A stretch of 15,830 bases of DNA from positions 1-15,830 of the forward strand of contig CAYVBE010000086.1 of the NCBI GenBank assembly GCA_964448935.1. The letters are read 5' to 3'. Shown here piece after piece: positions 7,625 to 13,989 of this stretch; position 1 is the first letter of the stretch; each line of letters begins with the position of its first letter. Position numbers and translations under genes: made by a program. Origin of the DNA: CAYVBE01 sp964448935. GTDB lineage: Bacteria; Planctomycetota; Brocadiia; SM23-32. The notes beneath the pieces are model-generated. The model ran no database searches, was not told the DNA's origin, and saw nothing but the letters and a program-made list of their open reading frames with translations.

Positions 7625-9784
7625 CTACTCCAGGACGACTTCGTAGTAGAAGGCGCGGTCACGGGCTCCGTCTATGGTGAACGCACCGTTCTCCGCGGGT
7701 AGTGCGCTGTCTGTCCGGCGGCCGTCGTGGTCGAGGATCGTTACTCGCTGGATATTGCGTCCCGTAAGCGACAGGCGCGCCTGAACCGGCTCCATGAGGA
7801 TGGGCGGCTCGCCGAACTCAAGGATCTCGTCGTGGGCCTCGTTGAACTCCATGCCCGTGTTGCGCAGCCGGGCCACCGCGCCGACCAGCAGTGAATCCGC
7901 CTCGCCGATCGGCATCTCCCGGCCGAGGGCGGTCACGTAGACGGCGGCGAAGGGCGTCTCCAGCTCGATCGTTACCTCGCCCAGGGCGTGCTTCCGGCCG
8001 CCCGCGAAGCCGACCACGGCCTTTGTCCCCGACGTGTCCACCGTGAAATACCCTTTGCCTCCACCGTCGGCGTGCCAGACGAGCTGACCGGTGGTGGCGG
8101 ACACGGTGCCGTCCTCCTCGTGGTCCGCCATGTCGGGAAGTTCGCTCGCGGTGGGCCGGTCCACGAATTCGATCGCCAGCCGTCCCGCGGCCAACGCCTC
8201 GGTGGGGATGGGGCCGTCGTAAACGCGCACGTCGCCCTGCGCCCAGTAGTGCTCCCGCCCGAAACCCAGGGAGTTCTCGGCCAGTTCCTCCGGGCTCGCG
8301 CGCCGGACGGAGATCAGGTCGCCTGGCTCGACGTCCCCTCGGTGGATCATGCGCGCGAAAATGGGATACATGCCCATCTGGTCCGGCCGCTCCACGCACC
8401 AGAGCTTGGTCAGCGTGTGCAGCGCCTCGGCGAAGCCGCGCCCGTTCGTGGTGCAGGAGAACTGGTAGGACGCGTCCCAGTCCTGCAGGCCGAGCCCGTA
8501 GGCGGCGATGATGGCCGGCGCCTCGGCCGCCCACTCGTTGGGGAAAACGCTGTTCCATTCGGAAAAGGCGTACGGCCGATCCAGCACGCGCAGGAAGCCG
8601 GTCGAGAACAGGCCGCTGCCGGGCTTCGCCACCATCGCGGCGTTGCTGAACTTGCCGGTCTTCAGGTGGACGCCTTTGATGCCGCCGTGGTAGTTGTGGC
8701 GGTCTATGAAGCCGATCAGGCAGTCCGAGCGGATGTTGTAGTATTCCGTGATGCCGCCCCGCCCGCGCCAGCAGGACCCCACCAGCGGCCCCTCGTAGCC
8801 CGCCTCGCGCACGGCCTCCGCCCATCGGCCGTAGAAGGCGTTCTGCACCTCGTGCAGGAACCGGCAGCAGTCGAGCAGCCGGTTCCCGTGGCCCGCCTCG
8901 CGGGCCTCTTCCAGCGCCTCGGGCCTCAGGTTCACCGAGTTTGTCTCCGGCCGGATGTTGTTGCGGTCCAGGTGTTCGTCGTCGCCTTCGTAGATATTCA
9001 GCCCATCCTCGCCCCATACCTCAACCAGTCCCTCGTGGGAGCCGTATTCCGCGCGGAGCCACTCGCAGAATTTCCGCCTGAAGCGCCGGCGGTAGGTGGG
9101 GCATTCCTCCAGGGACCGGCCGGTGCTGAAGAACACATCGTCCTCGTTCTGCAACTCCACGAACGCCAGAGCCGGGTCCTCCGCGTAGCGCAGGCCGGTG
9201 TGCGGGTTGACGTGTCGCAGCAGCGCCAGCTCCATGCCGATCCGCAGGTCCTGTATGTCCTCCGCGTAATTGACCAGCGTGATGGTCTCGCCGTCGCGGT
9301 TTTCCATCACCTCGTCGTAGGCGATGAGCTTCTCGCGGTCGGCCGGACGGAGCTTGTGGTGGAACACGTAGGACCAGCCGACGTAGATACCGCGCTCGCG
9401 CAGAGCAGCGTGCCAGTAATCGAACCGATCGAGCCCCTCCGCGTCGTAGCGGGTCGAGTCCTCCGGGTGGCCTATGCCACCGGGCGGCGGCGAGATGAAC
9501 TTGTGGAAGCGCACGCAGTTGACCCCGTACTTGGCGAACCGGTCCGCCCAGAAGTCAGCGGCTTCCCGGTCCGGCGCGCACCCGCCCGAGCAGACGTTGA
9601 CGCCCCAGAACTTCACCCGCGTGCCGTCCTCGAACTCGAAGTGATCCCCCACCATGCGGACCCCGCCGCGCGCCCCCGCGGGCCTCTCCAACCAGTCCTC
9701 CATCCCGATCACACTCCGCCCGTTGTCATTCTCGGGCCTGAACTCGAACGATCCGGAGGCCGCCTCGATAACCGGAGCTTTCAT
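7625..9784 (-). CDS. Glycoside hydrolase, clan GH-A (GH5-like), without signal peptide
   Basis: 719 residues, TAG stop. It aligns along its whole length with residues about 230-938 of the secreted enzyme at 1138: FEFRPENDNGRSVIGM, FWGVNV, CVRFHKF, HVNPHTGLRYAEDPA, VELQNEDD (probable acid/base E214), FSEWNSV (probable nucleophile E409), and the ending DHDGRRTDS...FYYEVVLE. The Glu-Glu spacing of 195 is almost the same as in the paralogue (193). The N-terminus begins directly at the barrel, with no signal peptide and without the extra domain, so it is predicted to be cytoplasmic. GGAG lies about ten bases before ATG 9784. It heads a probable two-gene unit with the Asp-box protein and lies downstream of the ABC cassette on the same strand. 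Intracellular cleavage of imported oligosaccharides is inferred; substrate unknown. Confidence 0.86.
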   Translation of the reverse strand: MKAPVIEAASGSFEFRPENDNGRSVIGMEDWLERPAGARGGVRMVGDHFEFEDGTRVKFWGVNVCSGGCAPDREAADFWADRFAKYGVNCVRFHKFISPPPGGIGHPEDSTRYDAEGLDRFDYWHAALRERGIYVGWSYVFHHKLRPADREKLIAYDEVMENRDGETITLVNYAEDIQDLRIGMELALLRHVNPHTGLRYAEDPALAFVELQNEDDVFFSTGRSLEECPTYRRRFRRKFCEWLRAEYGSHEGLVEVWGEDGLNIYEGDDEHLDRNNIRPETNSVNLRPEALEEAREAGHGNRLLDCCRFLHEVQNAFYGRWAEAVREAGYEGPLVGSCWRGRGGITEYYNIRSDCLIGFIDRHNYHGGIKGVHLKTGKFSNAAMVAKPGSGLFSTGFLRVLDRPYAFSEWNSVFPNEWAAEAPAIIAAYGLGLQDWDASYQFSCTTNGRGFAEALHTLTKLWCVERPDQMGMYPIFARMIHRGDVEPGDLISVRRASPEELAENSLGFGREHYWAQGDVRVYDGPIPTEALAAGRLAIEFVDRPTASELPDMADHEEDGTVSATTGQLVWHADGGGKGYFTVDTSGTKAVVGFAGGRKHALGEVTIELETPFAAVYVTALGREMPIGEADSLLVGAVARLRNTGMEFNEAHDEILEFGEPPILMEPVQARLSLTGRNIQRVTILDHDGRRTDSALPAENGAFTIDGARDRAFYYEVVLE

Positions 9785-10005
9785 TCCTCTGCCCTCTCCA
9801 AAGCACTATGAGCCCACCGCCGCACGAGCATAGCCGGTGGAGGGAATCCCCGCAACGCGCAGCCAGTTTCCGTAGGCGGACGCGGGACGGTCGGCACAAT
9901 GTCGTGGAGTTCCGGGGCCTCCGCCTCGGCAAAATCGCCGCGGTCCGGCGTTGTGACGTATTCGCCTTTGGGAATGGCATTCCCGTCAGGCATGCGTGCT
10001 GCCAC
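9781..10005 (-). CDS. Doubtful small ORF between the transporter and the hydrolase
   Basis: A 74-codon frame from GTG 10005 (or ATG 9993, 70 codons) ends in a TGA that overlaps the hydrolase start as ATGA. Its sequence (GEYVTTPDRGDF, PELHDIVPTVPRPP) has plausible codon use in the first half, is hydrophilic and proline-rich, and matches no family I know. There is no ribosome site. It lies in the same frame as the preceding membrane protein and begins right after that gene's TAA, so it could be a fossil C-terminal tail rather than a gene. The candidate hydrolase promoter falls inside it, which argues against it. Confidence 0.2.
   Translation of the reverse strand: MAARMPDGNAIPKGEYVTTPDRGDFAEAEAPELHDIVPTVPRPPTETGCALRGFPPPAMLVRRWAHSALERAEE
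9827..9855 (-). promoter_or_regulatory. Candidate promoter for the hydrolase–Asp-box gene pair
   Basis: On the minus strand TTGCGG (9855-9850) and TATGCT (9832-9827) are separated by 17 bases, placing a transcript start about 35 bases before ATG 9784. The match is moderate. If real, the pair can be expressed apart from the gntR operon. Confidence 0.35.
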
Positions 10006-10020
10006 AGGGCTGTCAGCACT

Positions 10021-10467
10021 TTAGATCACGATGCCATACGTGCAGAGCACGAGGCCCACCAGCACGACGCCAACCGTGGTGCGCCACAGCAGGCAGACGA
10101 GGACGCCGACTAAGATTCCTCCCGCGGCGCAGGCAGCCACGATGACGTTCATCCGCACAAAAGCCGGGCGGAGTTCGTCCGGCATGGTGGCCAGTCCGGC
10201 CGCACATCGGGTGGTTGCCAACAGGGCCAGAACCACCAGGCCCATGCAAGCCAGCATGACGGCCTCACTCGCTCGGGCCGCCCACGAGGGGCCGGGTGGG
10301 TAGAGCGGCAGGAAGCTTCGTCGGTTGCTTGTGAATGGCCCCGTCGGCAGCCCGTGGCACGCGGCCATGAGACGGGGCAACAGGAACACAGCCAGCAACG
10401 GCCACGCCAAAGCCAACACAATCCCAACAAGTGCGCCGACAACGTGCAACACCGGGGACCCATTCAT
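10021..10467 (-). CDS. Small four-helix membrane protein, last gene of the GntR/ABC cassette
   Basis: 148 residues from ATG 10467, preceded by GGAGGT with six bases of spacing; the start overlaps the upstream stop as ATGA. Longer versions of this frame extend upstream into antisense-like sequence and are not supported. Hydrophobic segments lie at about 9-31, 67-87, 106-128 and 131-147, with a proline-rich loop (PLYPPGPSW) between the first two. No enzymatic motif is visible. By position it is a second membrane subunit, or an accessory membrane protein, of the transporter whose ATPase is two genes upstream; YtrBCD-like systems also have multiple membrane subunits. I do not recognise the family from sequence alone. 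Confidence 0.72.
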   Translation of the reverse strand: MNGSPVLHVVGALVGIVLALAWPLLAVFLLPRLMAACHGLPTGPFTSNRRSFLPLYPPGPSWAARASEAVMLACMGLVVLALLATTRCAAGLATMPDELRPAFVRMNVIVAACAAGGILVGVLVCLLWRTTVGVVLVGLVLCTYGIVI

Positions 10468-11114
10468 ACCTGCACCTCCATTCTCCGGTGGAGCCGCCTG
10501 CCGCCGATCAGCGCCGCGAGCACGACTCCCAGACCGCCCCCGCACACCACCCAGCGGAACCAGGACGTGGGGAAGCCCATGAACAGCATGAGCACGCAGA
10601 ACACCAGTGCCAACATCAGGAACATGCCGGCCCCCAGGTCGCGGGTGGGCTGCGCCGCCCGGATCCAGCCGTAGTGGAAGACGGGCACCACAACGGCGTA
10701 GAGCGCCAGCCAGAGCCAGGGGACCGCCATCTCGGCCGGCACCATGACTGGGAACCAGGGGCTTTCCATGACCGTCCCCTGCCAGTGGCTCCTCACGCCG
10801 CACCAGACCGTCAGCGAGGCGGGCAGCCAGACGGCCAGCACGCAGAGCGCGGTGGCCGCCATGAGGTGCCACCAGATGGCATCGCGCGTGAAGCCGCGGG
10901 AATAGAGGAACCCGCGTGTCCCGCCGCGCGCGCCGCCCAGCGCGCCCGTCAGGAAAAGCGAGTGAAGAAACGCGAACAGCGCCGGCCAGCCACTCTGCGG
11001 TGTCAGCGGCCGGGGCCAGTAGAGCAGGAAAAGCACCGCCACCGCCAGCGACACCAGCGTCACCGTGCGGGCGCGGCGGACCATCCATCGGAGCAGTCCC
11101 GTCCTCAGTTTCAT
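10464..11114 (-). CDS. ABC transporter membrane subunit (ABC-2-like), six helices
   Basis: 216 residues. ATG 11114 overlaps the ATPase stop (ATGA) and the gene's own TGA overlaps the next start. Hydrophobic segments fall at about 17-32, 44-60, 83-104, 127-148, 162-181 and 186-204, the six-helix layout of ABC-2 type permeases. A basic cytoplasmic loop YSRGFTRDAIWWHL (71-84) resembles the coupling region seen in YtrC/D-like and other ABC-2 membrane proteins, where sequence after helix 2 contacts the ATPase. The N-terminus is strongly basic (MKLRTGLLRWMVRRAR), giving an N-in orientation. Function as the membrane half of an exporter for an unidentified small molecule is inferred from the neighbouring ATPase. 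Confidence 0.72.
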   Translation of the reverse strand: MKLRTGLLRWMVRRARTVTLVSLAVAVLFLLYWPRPLTPQSGWPALFAFLHSLFLTGALGGARGGTRGFLYSRGFTRDAIWWHLMAATALCVLAVWLPASLTVWCGVRSHWQGTVMESPWFPVMVPAEMAVPWLWLALYAVVVPVFHYGWIRAAQPTRDLGAGMFLMLALVFCVLMLFMGFPTSWFRWVVCGGGLGVVLAALIGGRRLHRRMEVQV

Positions 11115-12016
11115 CGGCTCGGCTCCTCTTCCAGAACCATCTCCCGCGGCCCGGTCACCGCCAGGTAGAGTTCCTCCAGCGTGATCGTTCGCACGCGCGC
11201 GGAAGCGGGCAGTGCATCTCTGAGCTTATCCTCGCCTGCCGGGCACCTGACGCATGCCAGTTCGGCGCCCGCCGCCTCCCGGCGCCCGAGCACCTCGGCC
11301 CCCTCGGTGTCCGGCCACTCGGCGCCCTCGGGCAGCTCGACCTGCCGGACCTCCTCCCGCAGCGTCTCCAGCGGGGCGGAGAGCAGCAGCCGGCCGTGCT
11401 CGATGACGGCCACGTCGTCGGCCACCCGCTCCACGTCGCTGATGATGTGCGTGGCGACCAGCGCGGTGGCGGCACGCCCGTTGACGTAGTCCCGCAGCCG
11501 GTCGAACATCTCCCGGCGTGCCGCGGGGTCCAGCCCCGACGCCGGCTCGTCCAGGAGCAGCAAATCGGCCCCGGAACTCAGCACGACGGACGCCAGCAGC
11601 CAGCGCTTCTGTCCCTTGCTCAACGACCCGTAGGCGCGGTCCGGGCGCAGGCCGTGGGAGCGGCAGAGGGACGTTGCGCCGTCCCGATCGAACTCGTCCG
11701 ACACCGCCTCCTGCAGGGCGAACAGGTGCTGTGCCGTGGCCCAACGCTCCGGTTCGTGTCCCTCGCCGATGGCCGCCAGGCGGCGCGCGGCACCCGGCGT
11801 CATGCGCCGGCAGTCGGTCCCGAACACCCATGCGCGGCCCTCCTGCGGCTCGATCAGGCCGGTCAGCAGGCGGTGGAAGGTGCTCTTCCCTGCACCGTTC
11901 GGGCCCAGCAGCGCCAGCACACGGCCGCGCTCCACCTCGATCGAGAGCCCCTTCAGGGCCTGGATCGGCCCGAACCAGCGGCTCAGATTCTCCGTCCGGA
12001 TGGCCGGTTCGCTCAT
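11111..12016 (-). CDS. ABC transporter ATP-binding protein (YtrB-like)
   Basis: 301 residues from ATG 12016, which overlaps the gntR stop as ATGA and has GGAG eight bases upstream; an alternative GTG at 12025 is less likely. Walker A GPNGAGKST (38-46), signature SLSKGQ (131-136), Walker B LLLLDEP (152-158) and switch His190 in ATHI are all present, so ATP hydrolysis is expected. LSKGQ instead of LSGGQ is usual in the YtrB-like branch next to GntR regulators. The Q-loop region reads AAIGEGHEPERW and lacks an obvious Gln, a mild oddity shared by some members of this branch. About 80 C-terminal residues form an added domain (VRQVELPEG to the end), as in other ABC-2 ATPases. It energises the two membrane proteins encoded downstream; the substrate is unknown. 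Confidence 0.9.
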   Translation of the reverse strand: MSEPAIRTENLSRWFGPIQALKGLSIEVERGRVLALLGPNGAGKSTFHRLLTGLIEPQEGRAWVFGTDCRRMTPGAARRLAAIGEGHEPERWATAQHLFALQEAVSDEFDRDGATSLCRSHGLRPDRAYGSLSKGQKRWLLASVVLSSGADLLLLDEPASGLDPAARREMFDRLRDYVNGRAATALVATHIISDVERVADDVAVIEHGRLLLSAPLETLREEVRQVELPEGAEWPDTEGAEVLGRREAAGAELACVRCPAGEDKLRDALPASARVRTITLEELYLAVTGPREMVLEEEPSR

Positions 12017-12399
12017 TGGTCCCACTCCATTTCGTCCGCTTCTTTCTGGATCAGGGAGATCACCTCGTCGCGGTCGGCGCCCATGCGCAGGGCCTCGGCC
12101 AGCATGCGCCGGGCCATGTCGGCGATGACCCGCCGGCGCACGCGAGGCGGCGTCGCATCGGGCGATGGACTGACGAACACCCCGCGCCCCTGCTGCATCA
12201 CCACCAGGTTCGCGTGCTGCAGTTCCTCGTAGGCCTTCACCACGGTGCGCGGGTTGATCTTGAGCTGCTCGGCCAGCGACCGGATGCTGGGCAGGCGGTC
12301 CTCATCGCTCAGCTCTCCCGTGGCGATCCTGTATTTGATCTGCTCGACGATCTGCCGGTAGATCGGCTCGCCGCTGTGGTGGTCCAGGTGCAGGTACAC
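12013..12399 (-). CDS. GntR-family transcriptional regulator, YtrA subfamily
   Basis: 128 residues from GTG 12399, which has GGGAG six bases upstream. An in-frame TTG at 12417 would add six residues, but it sits within a dozen bases of the -10 box and has no ribosome site. Residues about 9-77 are the winged helix (PIYRQIVEQIKYRIATGEL, RLPSIRSLAEQLKINPRTVVKAYEEL in separate segments, then GRGVFV for the wing). The short helical tail of about 50 residues lacks the large effector domain of FadR/HutC types, which defines the YtrA group. These repress their own operon with adjacent ABC transporter genes. It is the first gene of the four-gene chain. A promoter and matching dyad lie immediately upstream. 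The inducer cannot be inferred. Confidence 0.9.
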   Translation of the reverse strand: MYLHLDHHSGEPIYRQIVEQIKYRIATGELSDEDRLPSIRSLAEQLKINPRTVVKAYEELQHANLVVMQQGRGVFVSPSPDATPPRVRRRVIADMARRMLAEALRMGADRDEVISLIQKEADEMEWDQ

Positions 12400-12417
12400 C
12401 GCGCGCTCCCGTATCAA

Positions 12418-12440
12418 CTGTAGTAGTTCTTATACAACAG
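12418..12440. promoter_or_regulatory. Probable GntR operator overlapping the -10 box
   Basis: The 23-base site reads, on the minus strand, CTGTTGTA (12440-12433), seven bases, then TACTACAG (12425-12418). The arms match at 7 of 8 positions as an inverted repeat. It covers the whole -10 box, so a bound dimer would exclude RNA polymerase. Autoregulation by the encoded YtrA-type protein is the natural inference. Confidence 0.6.
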
Positions 12441-12457
12441 TCGTTGCACATTGTCAA
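12429..12457 (-). promoter_or_regulatory. Sigma-70 promoter of the gntR–ABC operon
   Basis: TTGACA (12457-12452) is a perfect -35, followed after exactly 17 bases by TATAAG (12434-12429), five of six for the -10. It is the best promoter in the window. The expected start near 12422 gives a leader of about 22 bases to GTG 12399, which also rules against the upstream TTG start. Confidence 0.75.
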
Positions 12458-12577
12458 GACCATAATCCGCAGATGTTGAGAGGAGCCAACCGCAGGTCGT
12501 GGCCTGCTGCCCTTTCGAAATGCTTACGCCACAGAGATTAGAGGGGCAGTCAGCGGCGCCCGGGCCCTTCATCTTCT

Positions 12578-12605
12578 TTGGCCCTTTGGGGACGCGTTGT
12601 ATAAT
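12578..12605 (+). promoter_or_regulatory. Candidate promoter of tatC
   Basis: TATAAT (12600-12605) is a perfect -10; TTGGCC (12578-12583) is a partial -35 (4/6) at 16 bases. The transcript would begin about 45 bases before the GTG at 12658. It is divergent from the gntR promoter, about 120 bases away. Confidence 0.5.
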
Positions 12606-12657
12606 GCACCATTCGCAAGGTTACCGTCCTTTCGTCCACTATCACGGAGCCTGAAGC

Positions 12658-13983
12658 GTGGCCACGGAGCGGGAGCAGCAGCTCGGCGCCGTCATGACCC
12701 TGGGGGAGCACCTGGAGGAACTTCGGCGCCGCATCATCGTCTGCCTCATCGTATTTGCGATGGTGTTCCTGGCGGCGTGGCTTGTGCGGCACGAGGTCAT
12801 CGAGGTGCTGAAACAGCCTCATGTGCGGGCCACGCGCGCGCTGGAGTTGGACACCACGCTGAAGTTCAGCAAGTACTTCGAGGCCGTGGTGGCCCAGTTG
12901 ATCGCCTGCGCCGTCGTGGCACTGGTCGTCTCCGCGCCGGTCATCATATACCAGGTATGGGCCTTCGTCAGTCCGGGGCTCTTTCCGGGCGAGCGGCGCA
13001 AGGCCTACATCATGGGCGGCGCCTGCATGGTCTGCTTTTTCGCGGGCGTGGCGTTTGCCTACTTCTTCTTCGTCCCCTTCGCTTTTCGATATCTGCTCAG
13101 ATTGTCCGGAGCGGGGCTGGAACCGGTTCTCATGATCGGTCCTTACCTGTCCCTGCTGTTCCTGATGACCTTTGCGATGGGGATCGCGTTTCAGACGCCG
13201 GTCGTCATATACCACCTGCTGAAGTGGAACATCGTCAGCGTAGACAGCCTGAAGTCCATTCGGAAGGGCGTGGTTCTGGGCGCCTTCGTGGTGGGGGCTT
13301 TCTTCACACCGCCGGACCCGCTGACGCAGATCATGATGGCCGTCACGCTGATCATCCTCTTCGACCTGGGCGTTCTGCTGGCGGCGCCTCGCCGAGATAC
13401 CCTCTTCTCGTTTCTGCGTTTCTCCGGCGTGGTGGCCGTCGCGGTTGTGGGTCTGGTGGTCTGGTCCAACTTCCGGACCGTGGCCACCGTGACGGTGCTG
13501 CGGGGACAGGTGAGCTGCGGCGCGACGCTGCTGGAGCGCGGCCAGTCGCTGGACATGAAGCGCGACACGGCCTGTCGGGTGCCCGAGGGCGGCGTGGCCC
13601 GGGTGAAACTGGCGGGCGGCGCCGGCCGGCTGGTGTACCTGGCCGAAGGCGCGCGGCTCACCGTGCAGAGCACGGAGATGATCGGCCTCAGCGGGGGCGA
13701 GGCGCTGGTGGAGAACGGTCAGAGCAAGAAGTCCATCCAGGTGAACACCGCGCCCGTGACCATCATCGTGCGGTCGGCTCGGGCGGAGGTGGTCAGCCCC
13801 GATCCGGAGATCGCGACCGTCTCGGTTTTCCGGGGCGAAGTCTCCGCCAAGACCGGCGAGGTGACCAAACACATCTCCGCGGGGCATACCGCCACCTTTC
13901 GGGTCGGCGGCGAGCCGGCCGACCTGTCGGGCGCCAGACAGCGCTGGCAGCAACGCATCGGCGAGGAAGAGGAGAGCCCCTGA
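12658..13983 (+). CDS. tatC: Sec-independent translocase TatC fused to a seventh membrane segment and FecR-like domain
   Basis: 441 residues, GTG start with CGGAG eight bases upstream. Residues 1-245 are an ordinary TatC: HLEELRRR (18-25), the SPGLFPGERR loop (105-114), FTPPDPLTQ (216-224) and six hydrophobic segments. TatC is the receptor for twin-arginine signal peptides in the inner membrane. The usual protein ends near residue 250. Here a further hydrophobic segment (about 255-271, GVVAVAVVGLVVW) is followed by 170 residues resembling a FecR domain: VTVLRGQV, LLERGQSL, an RVPEGGVARVKL strand, LTVQSTEMIGLSGGEALVENG in parts, then VSVFRGEVSA and HISAGHTATF. With TatC's known N-in/C-in six-helix topology, a seventh helix puts this domain in the periplasm. 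No tatA or tatB is nearby. It ends six bases from the convergent gene, so no terminator fits between. Confidence 0.92.
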   Translation: MATEREQQLGAVMTLGEHLEELRRRIIVCLIVFAMVFLAAWLVRHEVIEVLKQPHVRATRALELDTTLKFSKYFEAVVAQLIACAVVALVVSAPVIIYQVWAFVSPGLFPGERRKAYIMGGACMVCFFAGVAFAYFFFVPFAFRYLLRLSGAGLEPVLMIGPYLSLLFLMTFAMGIAFQTPVVIYHLLKWNIVSVDSLKSIRKGVVLGAFVVGAFFTPPDPLTQIMMAVTLIILFDLGVLLAAPRRDTLFSFLRFSGVVAVAVVGLVVWSNFRTVATVTVLRGQVSCGATLLERGQSLDMKRDTACRVPEGGVARVKLAGGAGRLVYLAEGARLTVQSTEMIGLSGGEALVENGQSKKSIQVNTAPVTIIVRSARAEVVSPDPEIATVSVFRGEVSAKTGEVTKHISAGHTATFRVGGEPADLSGARQRWQQRIGEEEESP

Positions 13984-13989
13984 GCGGAC

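Noticed and set aside
7988..9811. 607-codon plus-strand ORF antisense to the second hydrolase
   Set aside because: Same reason; the minus-strand frame has full-length homology to a paralogue in this window.
10468..11088. Upstream extension of the 148-residue membrane protein to 355 residues
   Set aside because: The added part is an out-of-frame reading of the permease gene; the internal ATG at 10467 has GGAGGT and overlaps the preceding stop.
10916..12232. 438-codon plus-strand ORF antisense to the ABC/gntR genes
   Set aside because: The opposite strand carries Walker A, signature and Walker B motifs and ATGA-coupled genes; this frame has no recognisable feature.
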